Source: Nonomuraea solani
Lineage (GTDB): Bacteria > Actinomycetota > Actinomycetes > Streptosporangiales > Streptosporangiaceae
Assembly: GCF_900108335.1 (NCBI RefSeq)
Contig: NZ_FNVT01000015.1
Span: forward strand, 62,001-126,000
Direction of reading: 5' to 3'
DNA: 64,000 nucleotides
Below, piece by piece: positions 19,421 through 28,431 of this stretch. Numbering within the stretch: position 1 is the stretch's first letter; the number at the start of each line of letters is the position of its first letter. The notes beneath the pieces were generated by a model that was given only the letters and a program-made list of their open reading frames with translations, was not told the DNA's origin and ran no database searches. Made by a program: the position numbers and the translations under genes.

Positions 19421-21300
19421 CGGGTCACCTCCAGGCCGTCGGCCGGGTCATCGGGCCGGTCATGGGGCCGGTCGTCAGGCCGATCATCGGGCAGGTCATC
19501 GGACCGGTCGCCCGGCCGGTCGTCGGGCAGGTCGTCGGGCAGGTCGTCGAAGGTCGTGCGGAGGACGGCGAGCGCGTCGCAGCCGGCGTGGAGGTTGGCG
19601 TCCACGCCCTCGTAGCGTCCCTTACCCGCCAGCCACACCCTCTTCGCGCCCGCCTTGTGGAGCGCGGCGGCCACGGCGGTGGCGTGCTCGTCGTAGAGCC
19701 GGTCGCTGGAGCACAGGCAGGCGACCGTGGCGCCGCTGACGGCGAAGGCGGTGGCGATCTGCTCGGGGTCGGTGCCGGGACCGGCGGTCTCGGTGGCCAG
19801 GCCGCCCGCCTGGAACAGGTTCGCGGCGAACGCGGCGCGGGCGGTGTGGGCGGCGATGGGGCCGATGGTGGCGAGGAAGACGGCGGGCCGCTCGGGCCGG
19901 GCGTCGGCGAGGTCGCGCAGCCGCTCGAACGGCTCGGCGTACCGAATCTTCGGCAGGCCCTCGGGGTCCTCGGGGTCCTCGGCGGGCCGCGCGTCCGGCA
20001 GGCGCCCGGGCTCCTCGGTCTTCGTGCGGCGGACGGGTTTTTCGTGGATGTCGGGGTATTCGGACACGCCGGTGATCGGGAGGCGGCGGTGCGCGATGTC
20101 GGCGGCGCGGCGGTCGCGGGTGGCGGCGAGGCGGTCGGCGATCAAGCCCGACGCCCGCCCGGCGCCGCCGACGGCCTCGATCTCCTGGAACCAGGCCCAG
20201 GCGGCCTCGGCCAGGTCGGCGGTGCGGCGTTCGACGTACCAGGAGCCGCCCGCCGGGTCGATCACCCGCCCCAGCCCCGACTCCTCCAGCAGCAGCGCCT
20301 GCGTGTTGCGGGCGATGCGGCGGGAGAAGGCGTCCGGCAGCCCGAGGCAGGCGTCGAACGGCTGCACGGTGACCGCGTCCGCCCCGCCGACGCCGGCGGC
20401 GAAGCAGGCGAGGGTGGTGCGCAGCATGTTCACCCAGGGGTCGCGGGCGGTCATCATGGCCGAGCCGGTGACGGCGTGCTGGCGCTGACCGCCGGCCTCG
20501 GGGGCGCCGCACACCTCGGCGACCCTGGCCCACAGGCGGCGCGCGGCGCGCAGCTTGGCGATGGTGGCGAACTGGTCGGCGGTGGCGGCGTACCGGAACT
20601 CGATCTGTCCCAATGCCTGCTCGGCGGTGAGCCCGGCGCCGGTGAGCGCCCGCAGCTCGGCCACGCCCTGGGCGATGGAGCAGCCCAGTTCCTCGGCGTC
20701 GCTGCCCCCCGCGTCGTGGAAGGGCGTCGCGTCGACCAGCACGGCCCGCAGGCCGGGGAAGCCGGCGGCGCAGCGCGACGCCAGCTCGGCGGCGGGCCCG
20801 TGCGCCGCGGATGCTCCCAGGTTGCCGCTCAGCGTCGTGCCCCGGGCCGCGGCCAGGCCGAACAGCACCTCGGCGGCCTCCCGCACCCGCTCCCCGGCCT
20901 CCAGCGCGATCGGCGCCAGGTCGAGGTAGACGTCCTTGAGCACGGTTTCGAGCGATTCCACCGGGATCGCGCCGTCGCCGACCACCAGCCACAGCGAGGT
21001 GACGCCGTTCTCCAGGTCGGCGAGCACGGCCTCGGGGTCGGCCACGGCGTGCCGCTGCCGCACGTCCCATCCGGGCGCGGCCGTGGCCCCGCGCACGTAA
21101 GGCGCCGCGCCCGGCGGCCCCGGGTCGCCCGGCAGGTCGCCGGCGTCGTAGAGCGGCGCGACCGTCACCCCGTCGCAGGTCGTCCTGGACAGCGCCTCCT
21201 CCGGCGACCCCGCCTCGACGCCGGATTTTCGCAGGACCTCCAGCGCCAGCTCTCGCCAGTCGTCTCGGGAGGTGGACGCGAACCCCGCTGCCAGTTCCAT
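19417..21300 (-). CDS. mutA: Methylmalonyl-CoA mutase small subunit with a repetitive acidic tail
   Basis: 627 residues from the ATG at 21298-21300 (MELAAGFASTSRDDW). It follows the mutase fold but lacks the B12-binding DxHxxG motif, as is normal for the structural small subunit. Landmarks: GNLGASAAHGPA, RNTQALLLEESGLGRVIDPAGGSWYVE, and a degenerate B12-like C-terminal domain (FLATIGPIAAHTARAAF). The last ~43 residues are an unusual tail of nine tetrapeptides of the DDLP/DDRP type. There is no ribosome site: tactat (minus strand, 21307-21312) lies six bases from the ATG, so the mutAB message is probably leaderless. Confidence 0.93.
   Translation of the reverse strand: MELAAGFASTSRDDWRELALEVLRKSGVEAGSPEEALSRTTCDGVTVAPLYDAGDLPGDPGPPGAAPYVRGATAAPGWDVRQRHAVADPEAVLADLENGVTSLWLVVGDGAIPVESLETVLKDVYLDLAPIALEAGERVREAAEVLFGLAAARGTTLSGNLGASAAHGPAAELASRCAAGFPGLRAVLVDATPFHDAGGSDAEELGCSIAQGVAELRALTGAGLTAEQALGQIEFRYAATADQFATIAKLRAARRLWARVAEVCGAPEAGGQRQHAVTGSAMMTARDPWVNMLRTTLACFAAGVGGADAVTVQPFDACLGLPDAFSRRIARNTQALLLEESGLGRVIDPAGGSWYVERRTADLAEAAWAWFQEIEAVGGAGRASGLIADRLAATRDRRAADIAHRRLPITGVSEYPDIHEKPVRRTKTEEPGRLPDARPAEDPEDPEGLPKIRYAEPFERLRDLADARPERPAVFLATIGPIAAHTARAAFAANLFQAGGLATETAGPGTDPEQIATAFAVSGATVACLCSSDRLYDEHATAVAAALHKAGAKRVWLAGKGRYEGVDANLHAGCDALAVLRTTFDDLPDDLPDDRPGDRSDDLPDDRPDDRPHDRPDDPADGLEVTR
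19441..19548. repeat. 12-bp tandem repeat encoding the (D-D-L/R-P)n tail of MutA
   Basis: Nine consecutive 12-base units encode DDLP, DDLP, DDRP, GDRS, DDLP, DDRP, DDRP, HDRP, DDPA just before the mutA stop codon. The period is exact and always in frame; copies differ mainly at the first and third residues. Slippage-prone DNA like this is expected to vary in copy number between strains. Confidence 0.85.
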
Positions 21301-21306
21301 GTTCGG

Positions 21307-21320
21307 ATAGTAGGCCGAAC
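21307..21320 (-). promoter_or_regulatory. Leaderless mutAB promoter framed by an inverted repeat
   Basis: On the minus strand a tactat -10 box (21307-21312) ends six bases before the mutA ATG. gttcgg (21301-21306) and ccgaac (21315-21320) are exact inverted repeats on either side of it, so a dimeric regulator bound there would cover the -10 and start. Confidence 0.5.
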
Positions 21321-21344
21321 ACGCGGGCAACCAGTACCCCAGGG

Positions 21345-22106
21345 TTAGGGGACAGGGGCCTCCCACGTCAGCCGCCAGGTGATCGGCCCGACCACGCCGT
21401 CGTCGTCGATGCCCTGCTGGCGCTGGAAGCGGCGGCACATCTCGCGCGACTCGCTCCCGTACGCGCCGTCCACCTCCAGCTCCCAGCCGCGTTCGAGCAT
21501 CCGCGCCTGCCAGGTGCGCACGTCCTCGCCGCGCATCACGGGCGGGTATGTGAGCAGGCGGCCGGGGAACGGCGGCGTCTGGGGCTCGGGGGTTCCGTCC
21601 GGCCGGGGCGCGCCGCGGCGTACCCAGGCGTAGAGGGACTCGCCCGGGCAGTCGGTGGCGTAGCCGTCGCGGTGTCCCTTGATCTCGTTGCCGGCGCGGC
21701 CGCGGTCGCGTACGTATTGGACCGCGTCGAGGATGCCGTGCAGCATCTCGTCGGGCGGCTGCACGAGGCCGGCGTTGCCCACGAGCCCGAGCACGGCGTA
21801 GTGCCCGGCGTTGAGCCCTGGGCCGTTGGCGGCGGGCAGGTGGTGCAGCCCGCGGCCCTCGAAGACCTTCATGTGCGGGCAGGCGACATAGGAGTATCCG
21901 ATGTCGATCCAGCCGTTGCCGTCCATGTGATGGCCCTGGATGGAGCGCACCAGGGCCGCGCAGCCCGTGTGGTCGGAGACGATGCCGGGATCGACTCTGC
22001 CGCCCGTGTAGTGGACTTTGACTCCCTTGGTGGAGTCGAGCTGTGTGTAGTCGCCGCGCGGGGCGCGGGCGTTCCAGTCGCGCCGTAACACCAGGTCGAT
22101 GGCCAC
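21345..22106 (-). CDS. N-acetylmuramoyl-L-alanine amidase (PGRP-like) with peptidoglycan-binding domain
   Basis: 253 residues. The N-terminal Amidase_2/PGRP domain carries KVHYTGG (zinc His near residue 32), YSYVACPHMKVFEGRG, and GHRDGYATDCPGESL near residues 144-158 with the second His and the Cys zinc ligand. A PG_binding_1 repeat fills the C-terminus (MRGEDVRTWQARMLERGW, YGSESREMCRRFQRQQGID). No signal peptide or membrane segment is present, so export is unexplained: it may leave by another route, act on lysis, or be a captured endolysin-type enzyme. It is flanked by mutA and mtnA with no shared function evident. Confidence 0.85.
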   Translation of the reverse strand: MAIDLVLRRDWNARAPRGDYTQLDSTKGVKVHYTGGRVDPGIVSDHTGCAALVRSIQGHHMDGNGWIDIGYSYVACPHMKVFEGRGLHHLPAANGPGLNAGHYAVLGLVGNAGLVQPPDEMLHGILDAVQYVRDRGRAGNEIKGHRDGYATDCPGESLYAWVRRGAPRPDGTPEPQTPPFPGRLLTYPPVMRGEDVRTWQARMLERGWELEVDGAYGSESREMCRRFQRQQGIDDDGVVGPITWRLTWEAPVP

Positions 22107-22141
22107 GGTGATCTCCGAGGGTCGCTGTCGTGACGACTGAG

Positions 22142-22188
22142 CGTAACGCGGGCGACGTGAGCCGTCCCGGAGATCCCGGGATTCGGCG

Positions 22189-22193
<5 letters not shown>
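22142..22193 (-). terminator. Nested inverted repeats after mtnA
   Basis: Outer arms cgtaacgc (22142-22149) and gcgttacg (22186-22193) are exact inverted repeats, as are inner arms tcccgg (22165-22170) and ccggga (22176-22181). The structure overlaps the mtnA stop codon and lies upstream of the amidase gene, so it could end mtnA transcription or form part of the amidase control region. Confidence 0.5.
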
Positions 22194-23139
<946 letters not shown>

Positions 23140-23149
23140 GGGCGCAACG

Positions 23150-25015
23150 TTAGCGTTCTGCGAGGACGATGACGGAATCCTTCTCGCCCAGGACGAGACT
23201 CTCGGCCTTGTCGGGGTTCAGGACGATGCCGTAGTGCGGCGGGTCGTTGCGCGCCGTGGCCTTGCGGTAGCCGATGGCGGTCTCGCCCCTGCGCCTGGCC
23301 GACTCGACGACCGTGGAGAACGTCACCTGCGCGCCCGGCTTGACGTACGAGGCGGCGGGACGGGGGTAGATCTCCGACCCGCGCGAGTCGAAGAGGTAGC
23401 CGAACACGTCCGCCAGGTGCCGGTTCTCGGCGAGCTGGGCGAGGAGCAGGCCGATGACGGTGTCGCTGATGACGATGTCGTCGGCCTCGGTGACCTCGGC
23501 CAGGGAGCGGTTGTTCTCGTCGTGCATCTCGCTCACGATCGAGTAGTGCTCGCCGAGCCGGCTCTGCATGTCGCGCAGTTGCAGCAGCGTCATGAGGGTG
23601 CGCGTGTCGGAGTGGTGGGGGTCGAAGCGGTCGTCGGACAGGACGATGACGTGCTGGAAGAGGCCGACGCCGAGCGACTCCAGCGCGTACCGGTCGGTGG
23701 TGTCGCAGTCCTTGACGTTGACGGTGAGGTTGCGCAGGCCGGCCAGGTTCGTCCCGGCCTTGGGGTGGTCGGCGGCGACCTCTAAGACCGAGCCGGGTGC
23801 GACGTAGCCGTCCAGGTAGCGGATGATCTGCTCGGCTCTGCCGTTCCAGTTGAGCAGCAGCGTGCGCTCGGGCTCCGTGGGCGCCTTCTCCTTCACGACG
23901 ACGGCGCTCTCGTTCACCGACGGCTTGCCCGCGGCCAGGCGGACGTGGGAGTCGTCGTGCGCGATGACGATGACCTCGTCCTCGGCGGCGATGACGGTGT
24001 CCATGGGCGGGTTCAGCACGACGCCCGACGGCCTGCGCAGGCCGATCACGGACGCGGTCTGGTAGGCGTGCAGCGCCTCGCCGTAGGTGAGCCCGACGGT
24101 CTTCTTGGGCGTGCGCAGGTAGATCTCGCCGCCGTCGAAGTTGAGCAGGTCCATGCAGACCACGGACATGCCGGACTGCCGCGAGGACTGCACGATGAGC
24201 CTGGAGGCGGTGTCGTCGGAGTCGACGAGGTGCACGTCCGCGCCGCCGGCCAGGCGGGCGGCGGCGATGTTGCGGCTGGAGGCCAGGCCCGCGACCACCG
24301 GCGGGTGGATGCCGGTGCGCTTGGCCAGCGCGAGCAGGATCTTGATGACGTGGGCGTCCGGGTCTTCGCTCTCGGGCGAGAGCACGACGACCGAGCGGGC
24401 CGCGGCGAGGTTCATCAGCGCGAGGTCGCGCGGCTCGGTGGGCCGCCCGGTGCGGCAGACCACCCTGGTCCTGCCGAGGTCGCCGACGTGCTCGCGGATC
24501 TCCTCCTCCATCTCCAGCTTGTCGCGTTCCGCCAGTACGGCGATCACCGAGCCCTTCTGGCTGGCGTGCGCCTTGACCAGTTCGGCCACGATCGTGAACA
24601 TCTGGTCCGACCAGCCGAGCACGACCGTGTGGCCGGACTCGACGATGCGCGAGCGGCCTCTGCGCAGGCGGTCTACCCGCTCCTTGAGCCCGTTCGACAG
24701 CAGGCCGACGAGCATGCTGACGATGAACAGCCCGCCGAGGGAGCCGGCGAACATCACGGTCATGTACGTGATCGAGCCCTTGTCGCTGGCGATCCTGCCG
24801 GGGGTCAGCGCGTGCATGAGAGCGATCCAGAGCACTTCCCCCGCACTCCCGACGCCTTCCGGCTCGCCAGGCGTGAGCCAGAGCGTCAACCCGGCCACCA
24901 CCACGATCAGCCCGATCGACACCACGGCCAGCCAGCCGATCAGCGACGCGGTCCCCCTGGACATGGTGTTGTCGAACCAGTACCGCGCCCGTTCGCGGAA
25001 CGTGATCTTCGACAC
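23150..25015 (-). CDS. CASTOR/POLLUX-related putative ion channel
   Basis: 621 residues from the GTG at 25013-25015 (SKITFRERARYWFDN), with GGGGAA and GGAGG upstream. Membrane helices at ~25-48 (LIGWLAVVSIGLIVVVAGLTLWL) and ~84-105 (YMTVMFAGSLGGLFIVSMLVG) flank a pore-like stretch. The rest is cytosolic with RCK/TrkA-N-like nucleotide-binding folds beginning TVVLGWSDQ near residue 129 and again TLLLNWNGRA near residue 388. The arrangement matches bacterial relatives of the plant CASTOR/POLLUX cation channels. Gating ligand and ion are unknown. The start is about 95 bases from the divergent kinase gene. Confidence 0.87.
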   Translation of the reverse strand: MSKITFRERARYWFDNTMSRGTASLIGWLAVVSIGLIVVVAGLTLWLTPGEPEGVGSAGEVLWIALMHALTPGRIASDKGSITYMTVMFAGSLGGLFIVSMLVGLLSNGLKERVDRLRRGRSRIVESGHTVVLGWSDQMFTIVAELVKAHASQKGSVIAVLAERDKLEMEEEIREHVGDLGRTRVVCRTGRPTEPRDLALMNLAAARSVVVLSPESEDPDAHVIKILLALAKRTGIHPPVVAGLASSRNIAAARLAGGADVHLVDSDDTASRLIVQSSRQSGMSVVCMDLLNFDGGEIYLRTPKKTVGLTYGEALHAYQTASVIGLRRPSGVVLNPPMDTVIAAEDEVIVIAHDDSHVRLAAGKPSVNESAVVVKEKAPTEPERTLLLNWNGRAEQIIRYLDGYVAPGSVLEVAADHPKAGTNLAGLRNLTVNVKDCDTTDRYALESLGVGLFQHVIVLSDDRFDPHHSDTRTLMTLLQLRDMQSRLGEHYSIVSEMHDENNRSLAEVTEADDIVISDTVIGLLLAQLAENRHLADVFGYLFDSRGSEIYPRPAASYVKPGAQVTFSTVVESARRRGETAIGYRKATARNDPPHYGIVLNPDKAESLVLGEKDSVIVLAER

Positions 25016-25110
25016 TTCCCCGATACCTCCGTGTAAGGAGTGATTTGACCCGACGACACAAGGTACCGGTGGATCTTGGCTTCCGCATGACGACCGGTAA
25101 CGTATCGGCC

Positions 25111-26502
25111 ATGGCGCAGCCCCTCACTCCCGGCGATCCGGCGTCGCTGGGCGGGTTCCGGCTGGCCGGGCGGCTGGGCGAGGGCGGGCAGGGGGTGGTC
25201 TACCTCGCGCATTCGGCCGACGGCGAACCGGTCGCGGTCAAGCTGCTGAGCGCGGGCGACAGGCAGACGCGGGCCCGGCTGGCGCGCGAGCTCGACGCGC
25301 TGGAGAGCATCGCCTCCTTCTGCACGGCCCGCGTCATCGACGTCTCGGCCGACGGCCCCCGGCCTTTCGTGGTCAGCGAGTTCGTGGACGGCCCTTCGCT
25401 GACCGAGCGCGTACGCGAGCGTGGCCCGCTGCGCGGCGGCGACCTCGAACGCCTGGTCGTCGGCACCGCCACGGCGCTGGCGGCCATTCACGCGGCCGGG
25501 ATCGTGCACCGCGACTTCAAGCCGTCCAACGTGCTGCTCGGGCCGGACGGGCCGCGCGTGGTGGACTTCGGCATCGCCAGGACCGAGGGGCCGGCGACCA
25601 TGACCTCGGGGCTGATCGGCACGCCCGCCTATCTGGCTCCCGAGCAGATCAACGGTTTACCCGCGACGGGCTCATCGGACGTGTTCGCCTGGGCGGCGTC
25701 GATGGTCTACGCGGCCACGGGGAGGAGCCCGTTCGGGGCGGACACCGTACCGGCTGTGCTGCATCGGGTGCTGCACGCCGAGCCGGACCTGTCGGCGCTG
25801 CCGGGGCGGTTGCGCGAGGTGCTGGCGTCCTGCCTGTCCAAGGACCCGGCACGGCGGCCCACGGCACAGCACCTGATGCTGTCCCTGGTCAACCCCAGAA
25901 CCCCACCGGCCGGCCCGCCTGCCGGCGGCTCCTACCGGCAGGATCCGACACAGAGCACGGTGGGAACGGCACGCGGGGCGCGGCGCAATCTGCTCGTCGG
26001 CGCCCTGGTGGCGGTCGTGGTCGCCGTGGGAACGGCCGGCGGCACGGCCCTCTACCTGAACCGCACCCCCACCACCACCCTCACGTCGTCACCGTCCACC
26101 ACTCCGGAAACGGCGCCCGGCACATCACCTCCGCCGGCCACGGAGACGGGAGGCGACGGGAATCTGAAAATACCGGCCGCCTTCGCGGGAGAGTGGTCCG
26201 GGCGCACCACCAGCACGAACCCGCTCGACTCCGACGGCGCGGACAACACGGTGTCCCTGAAGGCGGGCGAATCCACCGCACCCTGGACGGAGAGGGACCA
26301 GAATGACGACTGTAAGGGAACCATCAACCTCACCAAGGTCGAGGACGACCGCCTCACCTTCCACTTGGGCGAGAACGACGGCGGCTGCATCGCCGGCACG
26401 ATCACGCTGACGCGGAAGGGCGGCGACGCCCTCACCTATACCTGGCGCGACGTACCGGGGCCCGGTCTCGTCACCCAGACCGGTATTCTCAAGAAGTCTT
26501 GA
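25111..26502 (+). CDS. Membrane Ser/Thr protein kinase
   Basis: 463 residues from the ATG at 25111. taacgt at 25098-25103 ends seven bases upstream without a ribosome site, which fixes this start over earlier in-frame codons and implies a leaderless mRNA. Kinase domain ~10-270: GRLGEGGQGVVY, VAVKLL, HRDFKPSN near residue 132 (complete catalytic loop), VVDFGIAR, GTPAYLAPEQ. One membrane helix at ~293-316 is followed by a Thr/Ser/Pro linker and a C-terminal external domain of ~110 residues with a cysteine pair (DDCKGT, GGCIAG). It is a close relative of the kinase at 15324 but keeps the standard loop residues. Confidence 0.92.
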   Translation: MAQPLTPGDPASLGGFRLAGRLGEGGQGVVYLAHSADGEPVAVKLLSAGDRQTRARLARELDALESIASFCTARVIDVSADGPRPFVVSEFVDGPSLTERVRERGPLRGGDLERLVVGTATALAAIHAAGIVHRDFKPSNVLLGPDGPRVVDFGIARTEGPATMTSGLIGTPAYLAPEQINGLPATGSSDVFAWAASMVYAATGRSPFGADTVPAVLHRVLHAEPDLSALPGRLREVLASCLSKDPARRPTAQHLMLSLVNPRTPPAGPPAGGSYRQDPTQSTVGTARGARRNLLVGALVAVVVAVGTAGGTALYLNRTPTTTLTSSPSTTPETAPGTSPPPATETGGDGNLKIPAAFAGEWSGRTTSTNPLDSDGADNTVSLKAGESTAPWTERDQNDDCKGTINLTKVEDDRLTFHLGENDGGCIAGTITLTRKGGDALTYTWRDVPGPGLVTQTGILKKS

Positions 26503-26551
26503 ACGAATTCCTGACCAAAACCCTTAGACATCCGGCGGGGAGATGGAGATC

Positions 26552-27673
26552 ATGGACGATATGTCTGTGATCAGGGAGGTGCCGTTCCCAAGCCCGGACT
26601 CCTCCGCCGAGCTCCCGATGAACATCTGGATCGACGACGCCGACTCCGCCATCGATGTCATCGACGCGCTGGCATTGTCGCCGTTCGCGACGGGTGCTCA
26701 GCCGTGGTCGCGCCTGGCCAACCTGGAGCGCGTACGCCCTGACGCCACGCTCACGCCCGCCGGCGGGCGCGTCCTGCGTACCGCGCGGGTGGAGGACGGC
26801 TCGGAGTCGCGGCTCATCTCCGGCGACGGCTGGACGCTGCGCGTCATCCGCCACCGCAACCGCACGGCGACCGTCAGCGTGACCGCGGTGAACGAGGACC
26901 TCGCCAAGACCGTGCTCGCGGAGAGCATCGAGGGCGCCGAGGAGCCGGTGCCGGAGGTCGATCACGTCGAGATGGGCTTCTGGTGGCGGGGCATGCACGG
27001 CGGCACCCGCTCGGAGAAGCCGATCACGGCACAGCCCTGGAACGAGATCAGCGCCAACTACTCGGCCAAGGTCCGCCCGGCCCTCGACCGGCTCATGTCG
27101 GTCACGCCCGCCGACGTCAACGGCCGCCTCATCCTCCTGCACGGCCAGCCCGGCACCGGTAAGACCACGCTGCTGCGCACCCTGGCCAAGCAGTGGAGCG
27201 AGTGGTGCCAGGTCGACTGCGTCCTCGACCCGGAGCGCCTGTTCAACGAGCCCGGCTACCTGATGGAGGTGGCCGTCGGCTACGACACCGACGAGGACAC
27301 GCAGCGGTGGCGGCTGCTGGTCCTGGAGGACTGCGACGAGCTGATCAGCGCGGGGGCGAAGGCCCAGGCGGGGCAGGGGCTGTCGCGCCTGCTCAACCTG
27401 ACGGACGGCCTGCTCGGCCAGGGCCGCGACGTCCTGGTGGCGATCACCACGAACGAGGACCTGACCCGCCTCCACCCGGCCGTCGTCCGCCCGGGCCGCT
27501 GCCTGGCGCAGGTGGAGGTCGGCCCGCTGACCAAGGACGAGGCGGTCACGTGGCTGGGCGCCTCGAAGGGCGTCGGGCCGTCCGGGGCGACGCTGGCCCA
27601 GCTGTACGCCCTCCGCGCCGGCCGCGACATCACCCCGACCCCGGAAGACGACTCCACGGGCCTGTACCTCTAA
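26552..27673 (+). CDS. DUF5925/AAA-family ATPase
   Basis: 373 residues. Residues ~1-150 match the actinobacterial DUF5925 region (NIWIDDADSAIDVIDALALSPF onward); residues ~160-340 form an AAA+ ATPase with Walker A HGQPGTGKTT near residue 197, Walker B LLVLEDCDE near residue 256, a sensor ITTNEDLTRLHPAVVRPGR and the arginine-finger region. The ATG at 26552 has GGAG three bases and GGGGAG nine bases upstream; an ATG at 26543 abuts the GGGGAG and is less likely. The role of this family is unknown. Some AAA proteins of similar build remodel protein complexes. A terminator hairpin follows at 27709. Confidence 0.85.
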   Translation: MDDMSVIREVPFPSPDSSAELPMNIWIDDADSAIDVIDALALSPFATGAQPWSRLANLERVRPDATLTPAGGRVLRTARVEDGSESRLISGDGWTLRVIRHRNRTATVSVTAVNEDLAKTVLAESIEGAEEPVPEVDHVEMGFWWRGMHGGTRSEKPITAQPWNEISANYSAKVRPALDRLMSVTPADVNGRLILLHGQPGTGKTTLLRTLAKQWSEWCQVDCVLDPERLFNEPGYLMEVAVGYDTDEDTQRWRLLVLEDCDELISAGAKAQAGQGLSRLLNLTDGLLGQGRDVLVAITTNEDLTRLHPAVVRPGRCLAQVEVGPLTKDEAVTWLGASKGVGPSGATLAQLYALRAGRDITPTPEDDSTGLYL

Positions 27674-27708
27674 GCGGCCGGGTTTCTTCTCGCCCTCGAC
27701 GTAGGCGA

Positions 27709-27733
27709 ACCGGCCCCACCGGTTGGGGCCGGT
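27709..27733 (+). terminator. Perfect 10-bp hairpin after the AAA ATPase gene
   Basis: accggcccca (27709-27718) pairs exactly with tggggccggt (27724-27733) around a five-base loop, 36 bases after the stop codon; no T-tract. Confidence 0.65.
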
Positions 27734-27855
27734 GTGGCGCCGTGCCCTGACAGTCGTTTTGACCCTTTGAGTACCGGTATTGACCTTATTGATCTCTTCG
27801 CTTCGACGATTGATCATCGAGGGCAGTAGCTCTTCCTCCCCCAGGAAGGATCCCC

Positions 27856-28086
27856 ATGATTCGCCGCGTATCGCTGGCCGTCCTGCTCGCCGTCGGCACC
27901 CTCACCGTCATCAGCTCGCCGGCGCACGCCCGCGCCTGCAAGATCGACTACCACTGCGAGACGTACTACTACACCGACTCCTCCCGCACCACGCTGGTGG
28001 GGGTCAAGTACGAGAACTGCGTCGGGGATGAGACGTGGGTGGGCAGGCGCGGGTCGTATCCGGAGTTCTTCGAAACCCCCTGCTGA
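27856..28086 (+). CDS. DUF6289-family secreted peptide
   Basis: 76 residues with a signal peptide (MIRRVSLAVLLAVGTLTVISSPAHA) and a ~50-residue mature peptide carrying cysteines at 28, 34, 55 and 76. The layout RACKIDYHC, TTLVGVKYENC and a terminal ETPC is what I know of the DUF6289 family, common small exported proteins of actinomycetes with no known function. Two disulphides are likely. AGGAAGGA lies five bases before the ATG. A run of AT-rich sequence at 27755-27815 probably holds the promoter. Confidence 0.8.
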   Translation: MIRRVSLAVLLAVGTLTVISSPAHARACKIDYHCETYYYTDSSRTTLVGVKYENCVGDETWVGRRGSYPEFFETPC

Positions 28087-28431
28087 GCGTCCACCCAGAG
28101 GCCTCCGCACAGAAGTCGAGGCCGCCCGGTCGGCGAACAACGCTCGGCAGGCAGGCCCGCCAGAGTCGCGATGGCGACCTCCGGCGGGTGCGGGAGCCGA
28201 TGTCGAGCCCGATCGGGCGGCGCGGGCGTGCTCCCGGCCTGAGGGGGACGCGGCCGCAGGCGGCACACCCACCTCCGGCCCTCTCCGATTGGGCGACAGC
28301 GCCAAGACCGCAACCAGGGACGCGGCCGCAGGCGGCACACCTACCTCCGGCCCCCTCGGCCCCCTCGGCCCCCCGAAGAACGAAGAGGGCGGCCGGCCTG
28401 ACTCCCGCGGCCCTCCGACATACCGCAGACG
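28087..28431. other. Non-coding gap with a 36-bp direct repeat
   Basis: No convincing gene on either strand: open frames here are low-complexity, start poorly and have no ribosome site. The notable content is a direct repeat of about 36 bases (28245-28280 and 28317-28352) beginning gggacgcggccgcaggcgg, the two copies differing at a single base. A short run of ggcccc units follows the second copy. The gap lies between the convergent DUF6289 and repeat-protein genes and probably ends both transcripts. Confidence 0.5.

Noticed and set aside
21301..21344. A cobalamin riboswitch controlling mutAB
   Set aside because: The gap before mutA is only about 44 bases and the promoter appears leaderless; there is no room for a B12 box aptamer.
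28087..28431. Small genes in the gap (frames of 120-170 codons on both strands)
   Set aside because: No ribosome sites or family resemblance, and the apparent repeats come from the 36-bp direct DNA repeat; composition matches non-coding GC-rich sequence.
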